Assembly (NCBI GenBank): GCA_034437655.1
Contig: DAOTTU010000066.1
Coordinates: 56,602-120,601 of the forward strand
DNA length: 64,000 bases
Direction: 5' to 3'
DNA from: J027 sp034437655
Lineage (GTDB): Bacteria > Chloroflexota > Anaerolineae > Aggregatilineales > J027
Part shown: piece by piece, positions 42,152 through 51,621 of the stretch
Layout: the number at the start of each line of letters is the position of its first letter
Numbering within the stretch: position 1 is the stretch's first letter
Made by a program: the position numbers and the translations under genes
The notes under the pieces: generated by a model
What the model was told of the DNA's origin: nothing
Seen by the model: only the letters and a program-made list of their open reading frames with translations
Database searches by the model: none

Positions 42152-44649
42152 TTCTGCGGCAAATCGAGCAAGGTATAGGGTGCGCGTTCCCGAATGGCGT
42201 TGTAGACGTCCTGCGGGTTGGTGTCAGGGTCATTATCGGTGGCGTAGCGTTCCGCCAGCAGTAGCCACGGCGTAAAGGCATCATCACCGGGACCAGGCAG
42301 TTCCAATTGCGGTAGATAGTCCAGTTGCGCAATGGTGTAGTACAACGTGCCCACGTACTCCTGAAAAACAATACGCGGGGGCACCGCCAGCACCAGATAA
42401 CTATTGATAGTCTCCGCGTCTGCATCCCCATCTATCAGCCGAAGTCGAGCAAGTGTATAGAATGCATCTGCCGCCTCTACACGATTTAGAAATAATGCGG
42501 CTTGCGCATCAGATTCAGCCGCGTCGAAGCTATCCAATCGAAAGTAAACATCCGCTCGGAGCGCATAGGCTCGCGCCAAATCTGCAACTTGCCCGTCGGT
42601 GACGGCTGGTAGTTGCGCAATGGCCTCGGTCAGGGCAGCCTCGGCATCAGAAAGTGCGCCTGTGTCAGCATAAAACCGCCCCAGTGCAAACCACCCCTCC
42701 TCACCGCGTGGCGAAGACTGTTCTAGTTCCGCAGCCAGTTCAGCCGCCACATCAACCAAACCTGCCTCCACAGCAACTTGCATCGCGACATGTGGTGCTT
42801 CGTTAAGCTGAGCAATCGTTCGCACAAGCGCCTCCCGACGAATATTTGGTTCCCCCTGCGACCAGTACGGCGAGCCCGCAATTTCCGGTTCCAACTCAAG
42901 TGCCGCCTGGTAGGCATCAATCGCTTCGTCAGACATCCGTTGTTGTTCGTAAATGCGCCCCAGCAAAAAGTGATGCTGCCAGCGGTCAGGGTGGATTCTA
43001 AGTGCTACTTGAGCCATATCAAGCGCAGCAGCGACATCATCCGGGCGACCAAGTTGCAGATACAACGCGGCCAGATTAGCATGGCCAACATCAAAGGTTG
43101 GGTGGTCTTCAAGTATGGTTTCATGGGCAGCAATAGCGCGTTCAAGATATTCGCCGGGGCTTTCGTCCGCCAACAAGCCCAGCACATAGACCTGCTGCAA
43201 CTCATACACCCCGTAAGTTGGGTCAATCGCTTCCGCATCTTCAAAGCGTTGCAAGGTCACCACATAATTGTCGTCCGCCAGTTCTCGCCATGCGCCCAAC
43301 ATCCGTAACAACGCAACATCCGTCGTCAATAACCACCCTGTACTCACCACCACAAAACCCAACACACCCACGCGCACCCAGCGATACGGCGCAGACAGTT
43401 GTGTTGCACTGGTTTCAACAGGTTCGGGACGATCCTGCGCAATCACATATGCTGCAATAATCAACACTGTCGAAACCGCTGCGGTTGTCGAGAACATGTC
43501 AATGCTGCTGTGGACCGTGAAACCAGCCAGCGCCGCAAGAATACCCTCATAGCGATATTGCTGGGCAAGCGGAGCCGCACGCCAGCCGCGATGCCACGCT
43601 TGCAAGAACACAAACGCAACCCACGCCAGTAACACTACCCCCCCTATACCAAGCTCGGAGAGGGTGTTCAGCGGTAGGTTATGGGCAGAGACGATTTTAT
43701 CTTGAATAAAAGAGGTATCGCGCAAGAACCGATATTCAATGCCAAACAAACCGACCCCGGCCCCCGTCAATGGATCATCCTGCGCAACTTGCAGCACACT
43801 GTTCCACATATCTTCACGGCGCATGTCACTGGTCGAGCTTGAAATAGTTGCAAAGCCCATCAGCACCGTAATGCTTGCCAGTATACCAAGCCCGATGAGG
43901 GTAAAACCGCGCCGGGGTTGGAACAAGGCAGCCGTCCGTGGCCAGCGCATCAATTGAAACACAGCCAGCACCCCGGCCGCTGTCAATAATGCTCCCTGCG
44001 CCCCGCGTGATTGAGTACCAATCAGCACCAATAACATTCCCGCCGCCAGCGCAAACAGACCGACTTTGTAGTCACGTTGTGGTGTACCCAGTCCCCACCC
44101 AATAATGACCGGGATGATGGTCATCGCGTAGTTACCGAGAATGGTTGAAATATTCAATGCCAGCGCAACCTTGTAAGTATTCGGCGGCAGTAAGCTGTCT
44201 TGCCCGAACCAACCGTATTCATAGCCTGCAAAGCCAAGCCCGAAGTACCATGACGCGACCTCAAAAGCACTGATGGCCACTACCGCCCCGGCGGTGAGAA
44301 ACATGGCTTCAAACACCCAGCGCTGTTTACCTTGCCGCATCACGTCCACCAACGCATAAAACGCGATGACATGCACCAGCATTAGCCACGCTTGCCCGGC
44401 ACTGACCCGTATGTCCACTGCAAAAGCTGTCGCCAGCATCAACAGCCCCGCATACAATAGCAACGGTAGGTCAAGGGCAGTGCGCGGCCAGGGGTGCCCC
44501 TTGCGGAACTTCACCACAAGCCACCCACCAAGCGTGACTCCAACCACGACATGAAAAACAATGGTGAAAACCGGGTTGTTGGTTGTGATGGCCGTGCCAC
44601 CGATGAAGACGATATAGAGCGTCAGCAGCAAAATCAACAAACGTTGCAT
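42148..44649 (-). CDS. O-antigen ligase/polymerase-like membrane protein with TPR repeats
   Basis: The 833-residue protein has an N-terminal membrane part with about 12 helices (residues 1-420), including IGTQSRGAQGALLTAAGVLA and SAHNLPLNTLSELGIGGVV, the pattern of the Wzy/O-antigen ligase family, then a C-terminal TPR region (residues about 430-833). It probably polymerises or transfers surface polysaccharide. The start is the ATG at 44649 with AGGAGG 13 bases upstream. Only 2 bases separate it from the glycosyltransferase gene upstream, so both share a transcript. Confidence 0.83.
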   Translation of the reverse strand: MQRLLILLLTLYIVFIGGTAITTNNPVFTIVFHVVVGVTLGGWLVVKFRKGHPWPRTALDLPLLLYAGLLMLATAFAVDIRVSAGQAWLMLVHVIAFYALVDVMRQGKQRWVFEAMFLTAGAVVAISAFEVASWYFGLGFAGYEYGWFGQDSLLPPNTYKVALALNISTILGNYAMTIIPVIIGWGLGTPQRDYKVGLFALAAGMLLVLIGTQSRGAQGALLTAAGVLAVFQLMRWPRTAALFQPRRGFTLIGLGILASITVLMGFATISSSTSDMRREDMWNSVLQVAQDDPLTGAGVGLFGIEYRFLRDTSFIQDKIVSAHNLPLNTLSELGIGGVVLLAWVAFVFLQAWHRGWRAAPLAQQYRYEGILAALAGFTVHSSIDMFSTTAAVSTVLIIAAYVIAQDRPEPVETSATQLSAPYRWVRVGVLGFVVVSTGWLLTTDVALLRMLGAWRELADDNYVVTLQRFEDAEAIDPTYGVYELQQVYVLGLLADESPGEYLERAIAAHETILEDHPTFDVGHANLAALYLQLGRPDDVAAALDMAQVALRIHPDRWQHHFLLGRIYEQQRMSDEAIDAYQAALELEPEIAGSPYWSQGEPNIRREALVRTIAQLNEAPHVAMQVAVEAGLVDVAAELAAELEQSSPRGEEGWFALGRFYADTGALSDAEAALTEAIAQLPAVTDGQVADLARAYALRADVYFRLDSFDAAESDAQAALFLNRVEAADAFYTLARLRLIDGDADAETINSYLVLAVPPRIVFQEYVGTLYYTIAQLDYLPQLELPGPGDDAFTPWLLLAERYATDNDPDTNPQDVYNAIRERAPYTLLDLPQN

Positions 44650-44651
44650 GG

Positions 44652-45875
44652 TCAGGAACAAACCTCCTGCAAAAGTGCTTCATAGCGCCGGGCCACGCTG
44701 GTATGGTCAAAATGGGCTTCGGCATAACGGCGAGCGTTTTCTGAGCATCGTTGCAGCATTTCAGGTTTATCCAGCAGAGTTTGCATTGCTTCGGCAAAGG
44801 CTGGCGCACCGCCCGCTGGCATCACAATCCCTGCGTCGCTTTCAGCCAACAAATTTTCCATCACACCCCGCGCATAAACCACCATCGGCACCCCACAGGC
44901 CATCGCTTCGAACAGCTTCGCCGGAATCGTCCCTTCATACAGCTCGTGCGGGCCCATCGCCCAAAACGTAAAACTTGCCGTGTTCCAGGCGGTGGGGATG
45001 TCTTCATGTGGCAACCACGCTATCCAGCGTACATGGTCAAAACGTTCTTCGTGCAGATAGGCTTCTACAACGGCTTGCTGGCTACCACGCCCGATAAAAA
45101 CGACCTGCACATCCTCACGGTCACGCAGGCTAGCAACCGCCTCAAACATCAGCACGAAATCGTACTGCGTGGCAAAGGTGCCGATAAAAACCACCAGTTT
45201 AGGTGCGGTCAGGTTGTGGCGCTGGCGAAAGGCTGTGGTGTCGATGCCGGGACGAAAACGCGCAAGGTCAACACCATTCAGCACTGTCTCAATGCGGGTA
45301 CGGTCCCCGATGAGGGTATAAATACGCTCTGCCCAGCCCGGACTCATCGCGATAATCAACGCGGCCCGGCGATAGAGGTGATTGACCAGTCGCCGTGCGA
45401 CCCGATACGGCAAACTATACTCGGTAATGCTACTGGCGGTTAACAAATGTTCAGGCCAAAGGTCAGAAATATTGAGTACATATGGCCGCCTTTTGAATAA
45501 TGCAATCAGCCGCCCGGCTAGCCCGGTGAAAATTGGCTGTGCTTCGATCAAAATCACGTCTGGTTTTTTGAGGAATACACCCCGCAGCAACGCTGTCAGC
45601 ATGAAGCTCACCTGTGAAAGCAACTTGCGGCTGATTTTGGGGCTATCCGTCGCCCAGAGCCATGTCTGCACCACACGTACCCCCTCTCGAACTTCAACGA
45701 CACTGAACTTGCTACGATACCCGGCATGGATGCGCCCCTGTGGATAATGCGGCAGGCTACTCAGCACCGTCACCTGATGCCCTGTGCGTTGCAATTCGTG
45801 GGCAAGGCGTGTGTTACGGACGGACGCAGCTCCGGCGTCGGGCGCAAAATAGTTGCTAATCATCAAGATATGCAT
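44652..45875 (-). CDS. Glycosyltransferase family 4
   Basis: The 407-residue protein starts MHILMISNYFAPDAGAASVRNTRLAHELQRTGHQVTVLS, typical of GT4 (WbuB-like) transferases in surface polysaccharide synthesis. The C-terminal domain has GTFATQYDFVLMFEAV and the nucleotide-sugar-binding PAKLFEAMACGVPMVVYA (the usual EX7E region, about residues 305-325). Donor and acceptor are unknown. Promoter TTGTTG-17-TATACT at 45928-45956 upstream. Confidence 0.86.
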   Translation of the reverse strand: MHILMISNYFAPDAGAASVRNTRLAHELQRTGHQVTVLSSLPHYPQGRIHAGYRSKFSVVEVREGVRVVQTWLWATDSPKISRKLLSQVSFMLTALLRGVFLKKPDVILIEAQPIFTGLAGRLIALFKRRPYVLNISDLWPEHLLTASSITEYSLPYRVARRLVNHLYRRAALIIAMSPGWAERIYTLIGDRTRIETVLNGVDLARFRPGIDTTAFRQRHNLTAPKLVVFIGTFATQYDFVLMFEAVASLRDREDVQVVFIGRGSQQAVVEAYLHEERFDHVRWIAWLPHEDIPTAWNTASFTFWAMGPHELYEGTIPAKLFEAMACGVPMVVYARGVMENLLAESDAGIVMPAGGAPAFAEAMQTLLDKPEMLQRCSENARRYAEAHFDHTSVARRYEALLQEVCS

Positions 45876-45927
45876 GGGTATAGTCTTTCAGCGTGTACCG
45901 CTTTCAATCAATGGATTCGCAACGCTA

Positions 45928-45956
45928 AGTATAGCCGGGCTGCTGGATTGCAACAA
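45928..45956 (-). promoter_or_regulatory. Promoter of the glycosyltransferase gene
   Basis: Leftward TTGTTG (45951-45956) and TATACT (45928-45933) with a 17-base spacer, about 46 bases before the start codon at 45875. Confidence 0.6.
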
Positions 45957-46017
45957 AGCCTTATGCAAGGTGCAGATTTTGCAAATATACATTCAAAAAA
46001 AACTTAACCGGGGGAAA

Positions 46018-46117
46018 CTCTCATTCTAAACCAATTAATTTCTGACTTTCTAAAGGCGTAAAATTCGCGATTAACCCACAAGATTGACGGTTCTTGTTCT
46101 ACCCGACAGAATGAGAG
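46018..46117. promoter_or_regulatory. Inverted repeat (operator candidate) in front of the iron transporter
   Basis: Arms CTCTCATTCT (46018-46027) and AGAATGAGAG (46108-46117) are perfect 10-base inverted copies, 80 bases apart. The second arm overlaps the -10 box of the promoter at 46084-46112. Such spaced half-sites could be bound by a repressor that loops DNA. No Fur-like consensus is recognisable. Confidence 0.5.
46084..46112 (+). promoter_or_regulatory. Promoter of the iron(III) transporter operon
   Basis: TTGACG (46084-46089) and CAGAAT (46107-46112) with a 17-base spacer; -10 is a 4-of-6 match. It is followed by an imperfect palindrome GATTAGGCTTAATC at about 46120-46133. The intergenic region 45876-46186 (311 bases) holds this promoter, the inverted repeat and the divergent glycosyltransferase promoter, and no gene. 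Confidence 0.5.
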
Positions 46118-46186
46118 CAGATTAGGCTTAATCCACATACCCAGAGAGTTAACCTTTCAAGAACGACTGAGGAGTTTTACAAACAC

Positions 46187-47254
46187 ATGTCCAAGAGATT
46201 TATTGCCCTGTTGATTTGCGCTGTACTTGCGGTCGGCGTGATGTTCCCCACCCTGAACACTGATACCGTCGAGCCAGTTGAAGCGCAATCTAATGGCGTT
46301 GTCAACGTATATTCTGCACGCCACTATGGCGCGTTGGAAGAACCCTTCGTGGCTTTCACCGAAGCAACTGGCATTGAAGTCCGTGTATCACAGGGTGCCC
46401 CGCGTGCGCTACTAGAACGTCTTCGCGCTGAAGGCGACCGCACCCCGGCCGATGTCTTCCTTGCGATTGACGCAGGCGTGCTTTCGCTGGCCGCTGAAGA
46501 AGGTCTGTTGCAGTCTGTCGATTCGGAAGTGTTGCAAGAAAACATTGCTGAAAGTCAGCGCGACCCTGAAAATCGTTGGTTCGGCTTGAGTCAGCGTGTG
46601 CGTACCATCATCTACAACCCCGCTGCGGTTGATCCATCCGAGCTTTCGACCTATGCTGCACTGGCCGACGAGCAATGGGCCGGCCGGCTGTGTATGCGCC
46701 CCGCCACCCACATCTACACCGTGTCGCTTGTCAGCAGCCTGATTTATCACAATGGCTACGAGGAAGCGCTTGAAATCGTTGAAGGCTGGGTCGCCAACGA
46801 ACCAACCTACATCAACAGCGACACCCGCATGATCGAAACCGTTGTTGCTGATGGTGGCTGCGACCTCGCGATTGCCAACCACTACTACCTCGGCCGCCTG
46901 CGCAACGAAGACCCCGATTACCCGGCTGAAATCTTCTGGGCGAACCAGGAAGAAAGCGGCACCTTCTACAACGTGAACGGCGCTGGTGTTACCGCTTCAG
47001 CACGTAATTATGACAACGCTGTTGCCTTCATTGAATACCTCAGCAGCCTTGAAGGCCAGGCCGGTACCCCTGAAGGTTTCCCCGGTAGCAACTTCGAATT
47101 CCCCACCAACCCTGAAGCAGAACCCAACGAAGTCATTGCTACTTTTGGCGAATTTGAACTTGACCTGGAATACTCGCTGTGGGAATACGGTGAATACCAG
47201 GAACAAGCTGTGCAACTTCTTGAAGAAGCTGGTTACGGCTTCAGCGAATCCTAG
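46187..47254 (+). CDS. Iron(III) ABC transporter substrate-binding protein
   Basis: Periplasmic-type (here probably membrane-attached or secreted) iron-binding protein of the FbpA/IdiA/FutA family. The 355-residue protein has a signal peptide (about 1-31, ending VEAQS), then VNVYSARHYGALEEPF, where the Tyr and His are iron ligands in relatives, and the tandem-Tyr HYYLGRLRNEDPDYP near residues 232-246. No lipobox Cys is visible, unusual for a Gram-positive-type cell. GAGGAG is 12 bases upstream. It precedes the permease and ATPase genes. Confidence 0.9.
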   Translation: MSKRFIALLICAVLAVGVMFPTLNTDTVEPVEAQSNGVVNVYSARHYGALEEPFVAFTEATGIEVRVSQGAPRALLERLRAEGDRTPADVFLAIDAGVLSLAAEEGLLQSVDSEVLQENIAESQRDPENRWFGLSQRVRTIIYNPAAVDPSELSTYAALADEQWAGRLCMRPATHIYTVSLVSSLIYHNGYEEALEIVEGWVANEPTYINSDTRMIETVVADGGCDLAIANHYYLGRLRNEDPDYPAEIFWANQEESGTFYNVNGAGVTASARNYDNAVAFIEYLSSLEGQAGTPEGFPGSNFEFPTNPEAEPNEVIATFGEFELDLEYSLWEYGEYQEQAVQLLEEAGYGFSES

Positions 47255-47267
47255 AAAGTAAATAACA

Positions 47268-49025
47268 ATGCAGCAATCCATCGACCAACAACACTCCGTA
47301 GTGGAAGGGAGCCTGGGCAAAACCCGGGCTCTTAACCTGCCTAACATCTCCTTACATTGGCTACGCCGCTGGCTTGGCCTGCTGTTGCCGATGCTGATTG
47401 CTGCTGGCGTCTTGCTGCCGCTCGGTTATCTCACACGCACCATCATCTTCGACCCAAACATGGAGCTGTGGACGCGCTGGTGGGATACCATCCTGCCGCC
47501 GATGCTGGTCAACACCGCACAACTTACCATCGGCGTCGGGATTGGCACCTTTATCGTCGGCACGGGGATGGCGTGGCTGGTGACGGCCTATGACTTCCCC
47601 GGCCGCACCATTTTTGATCGTTTGCTATTGTTACCACTGGCCGTACCGAAATTTATTTTAGGCTTTGTTTTTATCGCAACGTTCGACTACGCCGGCCCTG
47701 TGCAAACCCAATGGCGCGAGTGGTTCGGGCGGGACGCCGCGTTTCCTAACGTGATTTCGGCGTGGGGGCTGGTCATTGTGATGACAGCCGTGCTGTACCC
47801 TTACGTTTATATTCTGGCGCGGGCGGCCTTCCGAGAACAAGCAGCGTCCACACTTGAAGCGGCCCGCGTGATGGGCTATAGCCGTACTAAGGCGTTCTTT
47901 AAACTCGTGTTGCCACTGGCACGCCCCTCGATTGCAGCGGGTGTGGTGCTGGCGATGATGGAAGCGCTCACTGACTACGGTACCGTCAGCTTCTTTGGCT
48001 ACCCAACGCTGAGTGAAGGCGTTGTGCGCATCTGGCAGGGCACCTATGGCTTCGATGCTGCTGACAATGCCGCGCAACTGGCATCGTTGCTACTGTTTGC
48101 GGCGTTCATCATCATCGTGTTAGAACGGCTTTTGCGTGGACGAGCGCGTTATTACCAGAACGGCGGCGAGGGGCGGCGCATGACGCGGGCCCGGCTCACA
48201 GGCTGGCGACGCTTTGTTCCCACAACAATCTGCATGATGGTGCTTAGTTTCGCATTCATTCTGCCCTATGCCCAACTCGTAAGCTGGGCCTATGCTGAAG
48301 TGCGTGATCCCGAAGTTGGTATTTTGACCGCTGACCTGTTTTATCGGCATGTCGAAGCGACAGCCCGCGTGGCTGGCATTGCGGCCGGGGTTGTTGTCGG
48401 GTTGTCATTAATTCTGGCGCATGGCGTTCGCATCACAGCGACCAGCGGCAAAAAACGCATTCCGCGTTTGCTGGCACAAATGAGTACGCTCGGCTATGCC
48501 ATGCCGGGGGCCGTCGTCGCGATTGGTATTTTGCTCGTCGTCGCTCCGATTGACCATCAGGTGACAGACTTCTTTGAGGAGGAATTCGGCCGCACCAGCC
48601 CGGACCTACTCTTTACGGGCACAACCACCGCACTGATCTACGCTTATGTGGTACGCTTCATGTCAGTAGGCTTCAACAGCATTGATTCCAGCATGGAAAA
48701 GGTCAAGCCAAGCATGGAAGAAGCTGCTCGCACGATGGGGGCCGGGCCATTGCGTGTCTTCCGCCGGGTACACATTCCACTGTTGAGTACAGGCATTGCG
48801 GCTGGCGCTATCCTTGTTTTTGTGGACGTGATGAAAGAAATCCCCGCAACGTTGATCTTGAAACCACCGTTCGGCAGCGATACACTGGCGCTCTGGACGT
48901 ATGGGTTGGCCTCTGAGGCGTTCTGGCAAGCGGCGGCTGTTCCGTCGATCACGATTGTCGGCGTCGGGCTTATCCCTATCCTTTTTTTGATGCGTATCGG
49001 TGAAAATCAACGAACTGACTATTAG
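47268..49025 (+). CDS. Iron(III) ABC transporter permease (fused)
   Basis: The 585-residue protein is an FbpB-like permease with two fused MetI-type membrane domains, about 12 helices. Each half carries the EAA loop contacting the ATPase: TLEAARVMGYSRTKAFFKLVLPLA and SMEEAARTMGAGPLRVFRRVHIPLL. It forms the channel for iron(III) import. It lies between the binding protein and ATPase, 13 and 5 bases apart. No strong ribosome-binding site is seen. Confidence 0.92.
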   Translation: MQQSIDQQHSVVEGSLGKTRALNLPNISLHWLRRWLGLLLPMLIAAGVLLPLGYLTRTIIFDPNMELWTRWWDTILPPMLVNTAQLTIGVGIGTFIVGTGMAWLVTAYDFPGRTIFDRLLLLPLAVPKFILGFVFIATFDYAGPVQTQWREWFGRDAAFPNVISAWGLVIVMTAVLYPYVYILARAAFREQAASTLEAARVMGYSRTKAFFKLVLPLARPSIAAGVVLAMMEALTDYGTVSFFGYPTLSEGVVRIWQGTYGFDAADNAAQLASLLLFAAFIIIVLERLLRGRARYYQNGGEGRRMTRARLTGWRRFVPTTICMMVLSFAFILPYAQLVSWAYAEVRDPEVGILTADLFYRHVEATARVAGIAAGVVVGLSLILAHGVRITATSGKKRIPRLLAQMSTLGYAMPGAVVAIGILLVVAPIDHQVTDFFEEEFGRTSPDLLFTGTTTALIYAYVVRFMSVGFNSIDSSMEKVKPSMEEAARTMGAGPLRVFRRVHIPLLSTGIAAGAILVFVDVMKEIPATLILKPPFGSDTLALWTYGLASEAFWQAAAVPSITIVGVGLIPILFLMRIGENQRTDY

Positions 49026-49030
49026 CGCCA

Positions 49031-50086
49031 ATGAGCAACCATGAAACAATAATCCGCTTTGTCAACGTCAACAAAACTTATGAAGGCAAAGTCAAAGCGG
49101 TCGATGATATGTCCTTTGAGGTCAGGAGTGGTACGCTGCTGGCTTTGTTGGGTTCTAGCGGGTGCGGCAAAACAACCACGCTGCGCCTCATCGCCGGGTT
49201 AGAGCGCCCCGACAGCGGCGAAATCTGGTTAAACGAGCAACTGGTCGCCGGGTCAAATGCGTGGGTAGAGCCTGAGAAGCGCAAGGTCGGCATGGTCTTT
49301 CAAGATTACGCGCTCTTTCCGCATATGTCGGTCGAAAGCAATGTAGCCTTTGCCATCCCTGAGCTTTCGCGCCGCGAGAAAAAGCAACGCATCAGCGACA
49401 TGCTGCACCTTGTCGGGCTGGGTGAACACGGCAAACGCTTTCCGCATCAGCTTTCCGGTGGGCAACAGCAACGTGTCGCACTGGCACGCGCGATGGCCGC
49501 CAATCCGGCTGTGGTGTTGCTGGACGAGCCATTCTCCAATTTAGACGCAGCCCTACGGCAGAGTACCCGCACCGAAGTTCGCGCTATACTCAAAAAAGCC
49601 GCCGCCACCACCGTCTTCGTCACGCATGACCAGGAAGAAGCACTCAGCATTGCCGACGAAATCGCGGTGATTAAGTCTGGGGAGTTGTTGCAACTGGGCA
49701 GCCCGCGCCGGGTGTATATGCGGCCGGCTGTGCGTGCAGTAGCAGACTTTATCGGTGGGGCCAACTTTGTACCGGGGACCGCTCATGGCGACCGGGTGAG
49801 GACCATTTTCGGTGATTTACCCCTGCTCACGCCAGCACACGGTGACGTTGATGTGATGCTGCGTCCTGAGCAAATCCAGCTTGAGCCGCAGCCACAGGCC
49901 CCCTACACCATCGACATGTTACAGTTCCTCGGGCATGGCCAACTGGTTGATATTCATATCAAGAACGGGCAGAAAATTCAGGCGCGTATCCCTGTACATA
50001 GTCCGCTTGAGGTAGGAATGCGGGTCAACATACAGGTTGAAGGTAGCGTCATGGCCTATTCGATAAAGGGCAACGGCACCAGATAG
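49031..50086 (+). CDS. Iron(III) ABC transporter ATPase
   Basis: The 351-residue protein has an ABC domain with Walker A GSSGCGKTT near residues 37-45, signature LSGGQQQRVALARA near 141, Walker B VVLLDEPFSNLD and His-switch FVTHDQEEAL. A C-terminal TOBE-like domain (residues 240-351) follows. It powers the preceding permease. The polyamine/iron ATPase family (PotA/FbpC) fits. It overlaps the convergent glycosyltransferase gene by 31 bases at the 3' end. Confidence 0.92.
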   Translation: MSNHETIIRFVNVNKTYEGKVKAVDDMSFEVRSGTLLALLGSSGCGKTTTLRLIAGLERPDSGEIWLNEQLVAGSNAWVEPEKRKVGMVFQDYALFPHMSVESNVAFAIPELSRREKKQRISDMLHLVGLGEHGKRFPHQLSGGQQQRVALARAMAANPAVVLLDEPFSNLDAALRQSTRTEVRAILKKAAATTVFVTHDQEEALSIADEIAVIKSGELLQLGSPRRVYMRPAVRAVADFIGGANFVPGTAHGDRVRTIFGDLPLLTPAHGDVDVMLRPEQIQLEPQPQAPYTIDMLQFLGHGQLVDIHIKNGQKIQARIPVHSPLEVGMRVNIQVEGSVMAYSIKGNGTR

Positions 50087-51474
50087 CCATCGCGATACCA
50101 GACCTCGAACCCCTCTGGCAAAACCCCCTGAAATAAGGCCAACCCCTTTGGAAATCCTTTCGGATATTGGCGCAAAATGTCGCGCAGCACGGGTTCCTGT
50201 CGATAGTCAGCACGGAAGTCATGATAGAAGCCACGTTCGCCAGCGTCGTAGCACCACGGCGCAAGGGAGAAAACCGTCCCCTCGTCAATGGGTCTTGGTT
50301 CAAAAGGCATCTTTGGGCCGGTGATCGCGTTTTCAATGACGTCGCGATAACGGGCAAGCTGACGCGGTTGGCTGTAATGCTCATGGAGGTAGTCGAGCGT
50401 TGCTTGCGAAGTGCTGCGCTTGCTGCGGATGATGTCATCACAGAGGAGCGCCGCCGTTTCAAGGTCACCGTAATCGTTTTTGTCGATGAGGGCTTCGGGT
50501 AGCAGTTCACGGTGGGTGGCAATTCGCGCCACAACGGACGGTGTGCCACACCCTAATGATTCATAGACCGCATTGCCGAATGTTTCGACAAAGCTGCCCT
50601 GTGACAACGCAACATGCCCCAGCGTATAGTATTCTGGCAACAGATCATGCGGAATCCAGCCATGATAGACGAAGTGTTCGTCCAGTCCACGCCCGGCAAT
50701 TTCGGCTTCTACCCGTCGATAGAAATCACGCACGCCCTCGTCGGCATCGCTGCCCAACCATTGCGGCACCAACACGCGCAGGTTCTTGTGGTCGTGCTTG
50801 TTCACCAGCAAATCTGCAATGCCGATGGTTTGCCACATGCCTTTGGTTTCCTCGGGGCGGTGCGGATGCAGAACGATAGCATGCTGTTCGGGGTCAACGT
50901 CGGGGATATGCTGGCGGATGGTGTCCGGTGGCGTGGCGGTGAAGTGTGTCCAGTCAATGCCGTTATGGATGAGTTCAATGCGTTGTTCAAGTTCAGGGAA
51001 GAAACGGCCGGCTGTCGCCAGCACAAATTTACGTGAAAACTCTGAAATCAGAATAACTTTGTGCGGCTGATGGATAAACGCGCCCTGAATCGTCTCTGGA
51101 TAGACATTATCTCGCAAGGAAACGACCGTTGGAATGCCATCATACACAAACGGAAACAGAAACTCCCCATCATGGATATAGCAGCGGTCGGCGTCTTGCA
51201 ATTCTTCATAGAAATCCTGCACAATGCCCGCGATGTTGTGTGCCCCAGTGTCATAGGGACCGGGGAAAGGTTGCTTGTAGCCCAGAATCGGCCGCACGGT
51301 AACGTTGGGGTGCCATTGAAAATCGTCTTTGGTATCTTCGCGCCGTGTGGATAGGATCACCACCTGATGGCCCGCCTCGCCAAGATGCGTGGCAATAAAG
51401 CGGAGGTGTTTCTGCGCCCCGCCGAGTACATGGTCAGGAAAAAGTGGGGTGATAGAGTGCATAACGATTTTCAT
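50056..51474 (-). CDS. Glycosyltransferase family 4-like
   Basis: The 472-residue protein starts MKIVMHSITPLFPDHVLGGAQKHLRFIATHLGEAGHQVVILS, a GT-B donor/acceptor N-domain, and has a C-domain with FVYHGWIPHDLLPEYY and ETFGNAVYESLGCGTPSVV near 310-330, the sugar-nucleotide binding region. The C-terminal 90 residues are an additional segment without motif. It is a probable polysaccharide biosynthesis enzyme, but the substrate is unknown. AAAGGAC precedes the ATG. Codons appear typical of its neighbours. Confidence 0.82.
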   Translation of the reverse strand: MKIVMHSITPLFPDHVLGGAQKHLRFIATHLGEAGHQVVILSTRREDTKDDFQWHPNVTVRPILGYKQPFPGPYDTGAHNIAGIVQDFYEELQDADRCYIHDGEFLFPFVYDGIPTVVSLRDNVYPETIQGAFIHQPHKVILISEFSRKFVLATAGRFFPELEQRIELIHNGIDWTHFTATPPDTIRQHIPDVDPEQHAIVLHPHRPEETKGMWQTIGIADLLVNKHDHKNLRVLVPQWLGSDADEGVRDFYRRVEAEIAGRGLDEHFVYHGWIPHDLLPEYYTLGHVALSQGSFVETFGNAVYESLGCGTPSVVARIATHRELLPEALIDKNDYGDLETAALLCDDIIRSKRSTSQATLDYLHEHYSQPRQLARYRDVIENAITGPKMPFEPRPIDEGTVFSLAPWCYDAGERGFYHDFRADYRQEPVLRDILRQYPKGFPKGLALFQGVLPEGFEVWYRDGYLVPLPFIE

Positions 51475-51621
51475 AGGTCGTTTGTCCTTTGGCGTAGCGC
51501 TGGAGCAAGCTACTTTTTAGCATAGCATGGTGTGTTTCTCATGCAGGATTGAACCGCAGATGCTAATCTAGCTCATACATTCAGCACCATACTTGCTCGC
51601 AAACAATCACAAGGAGCAACA

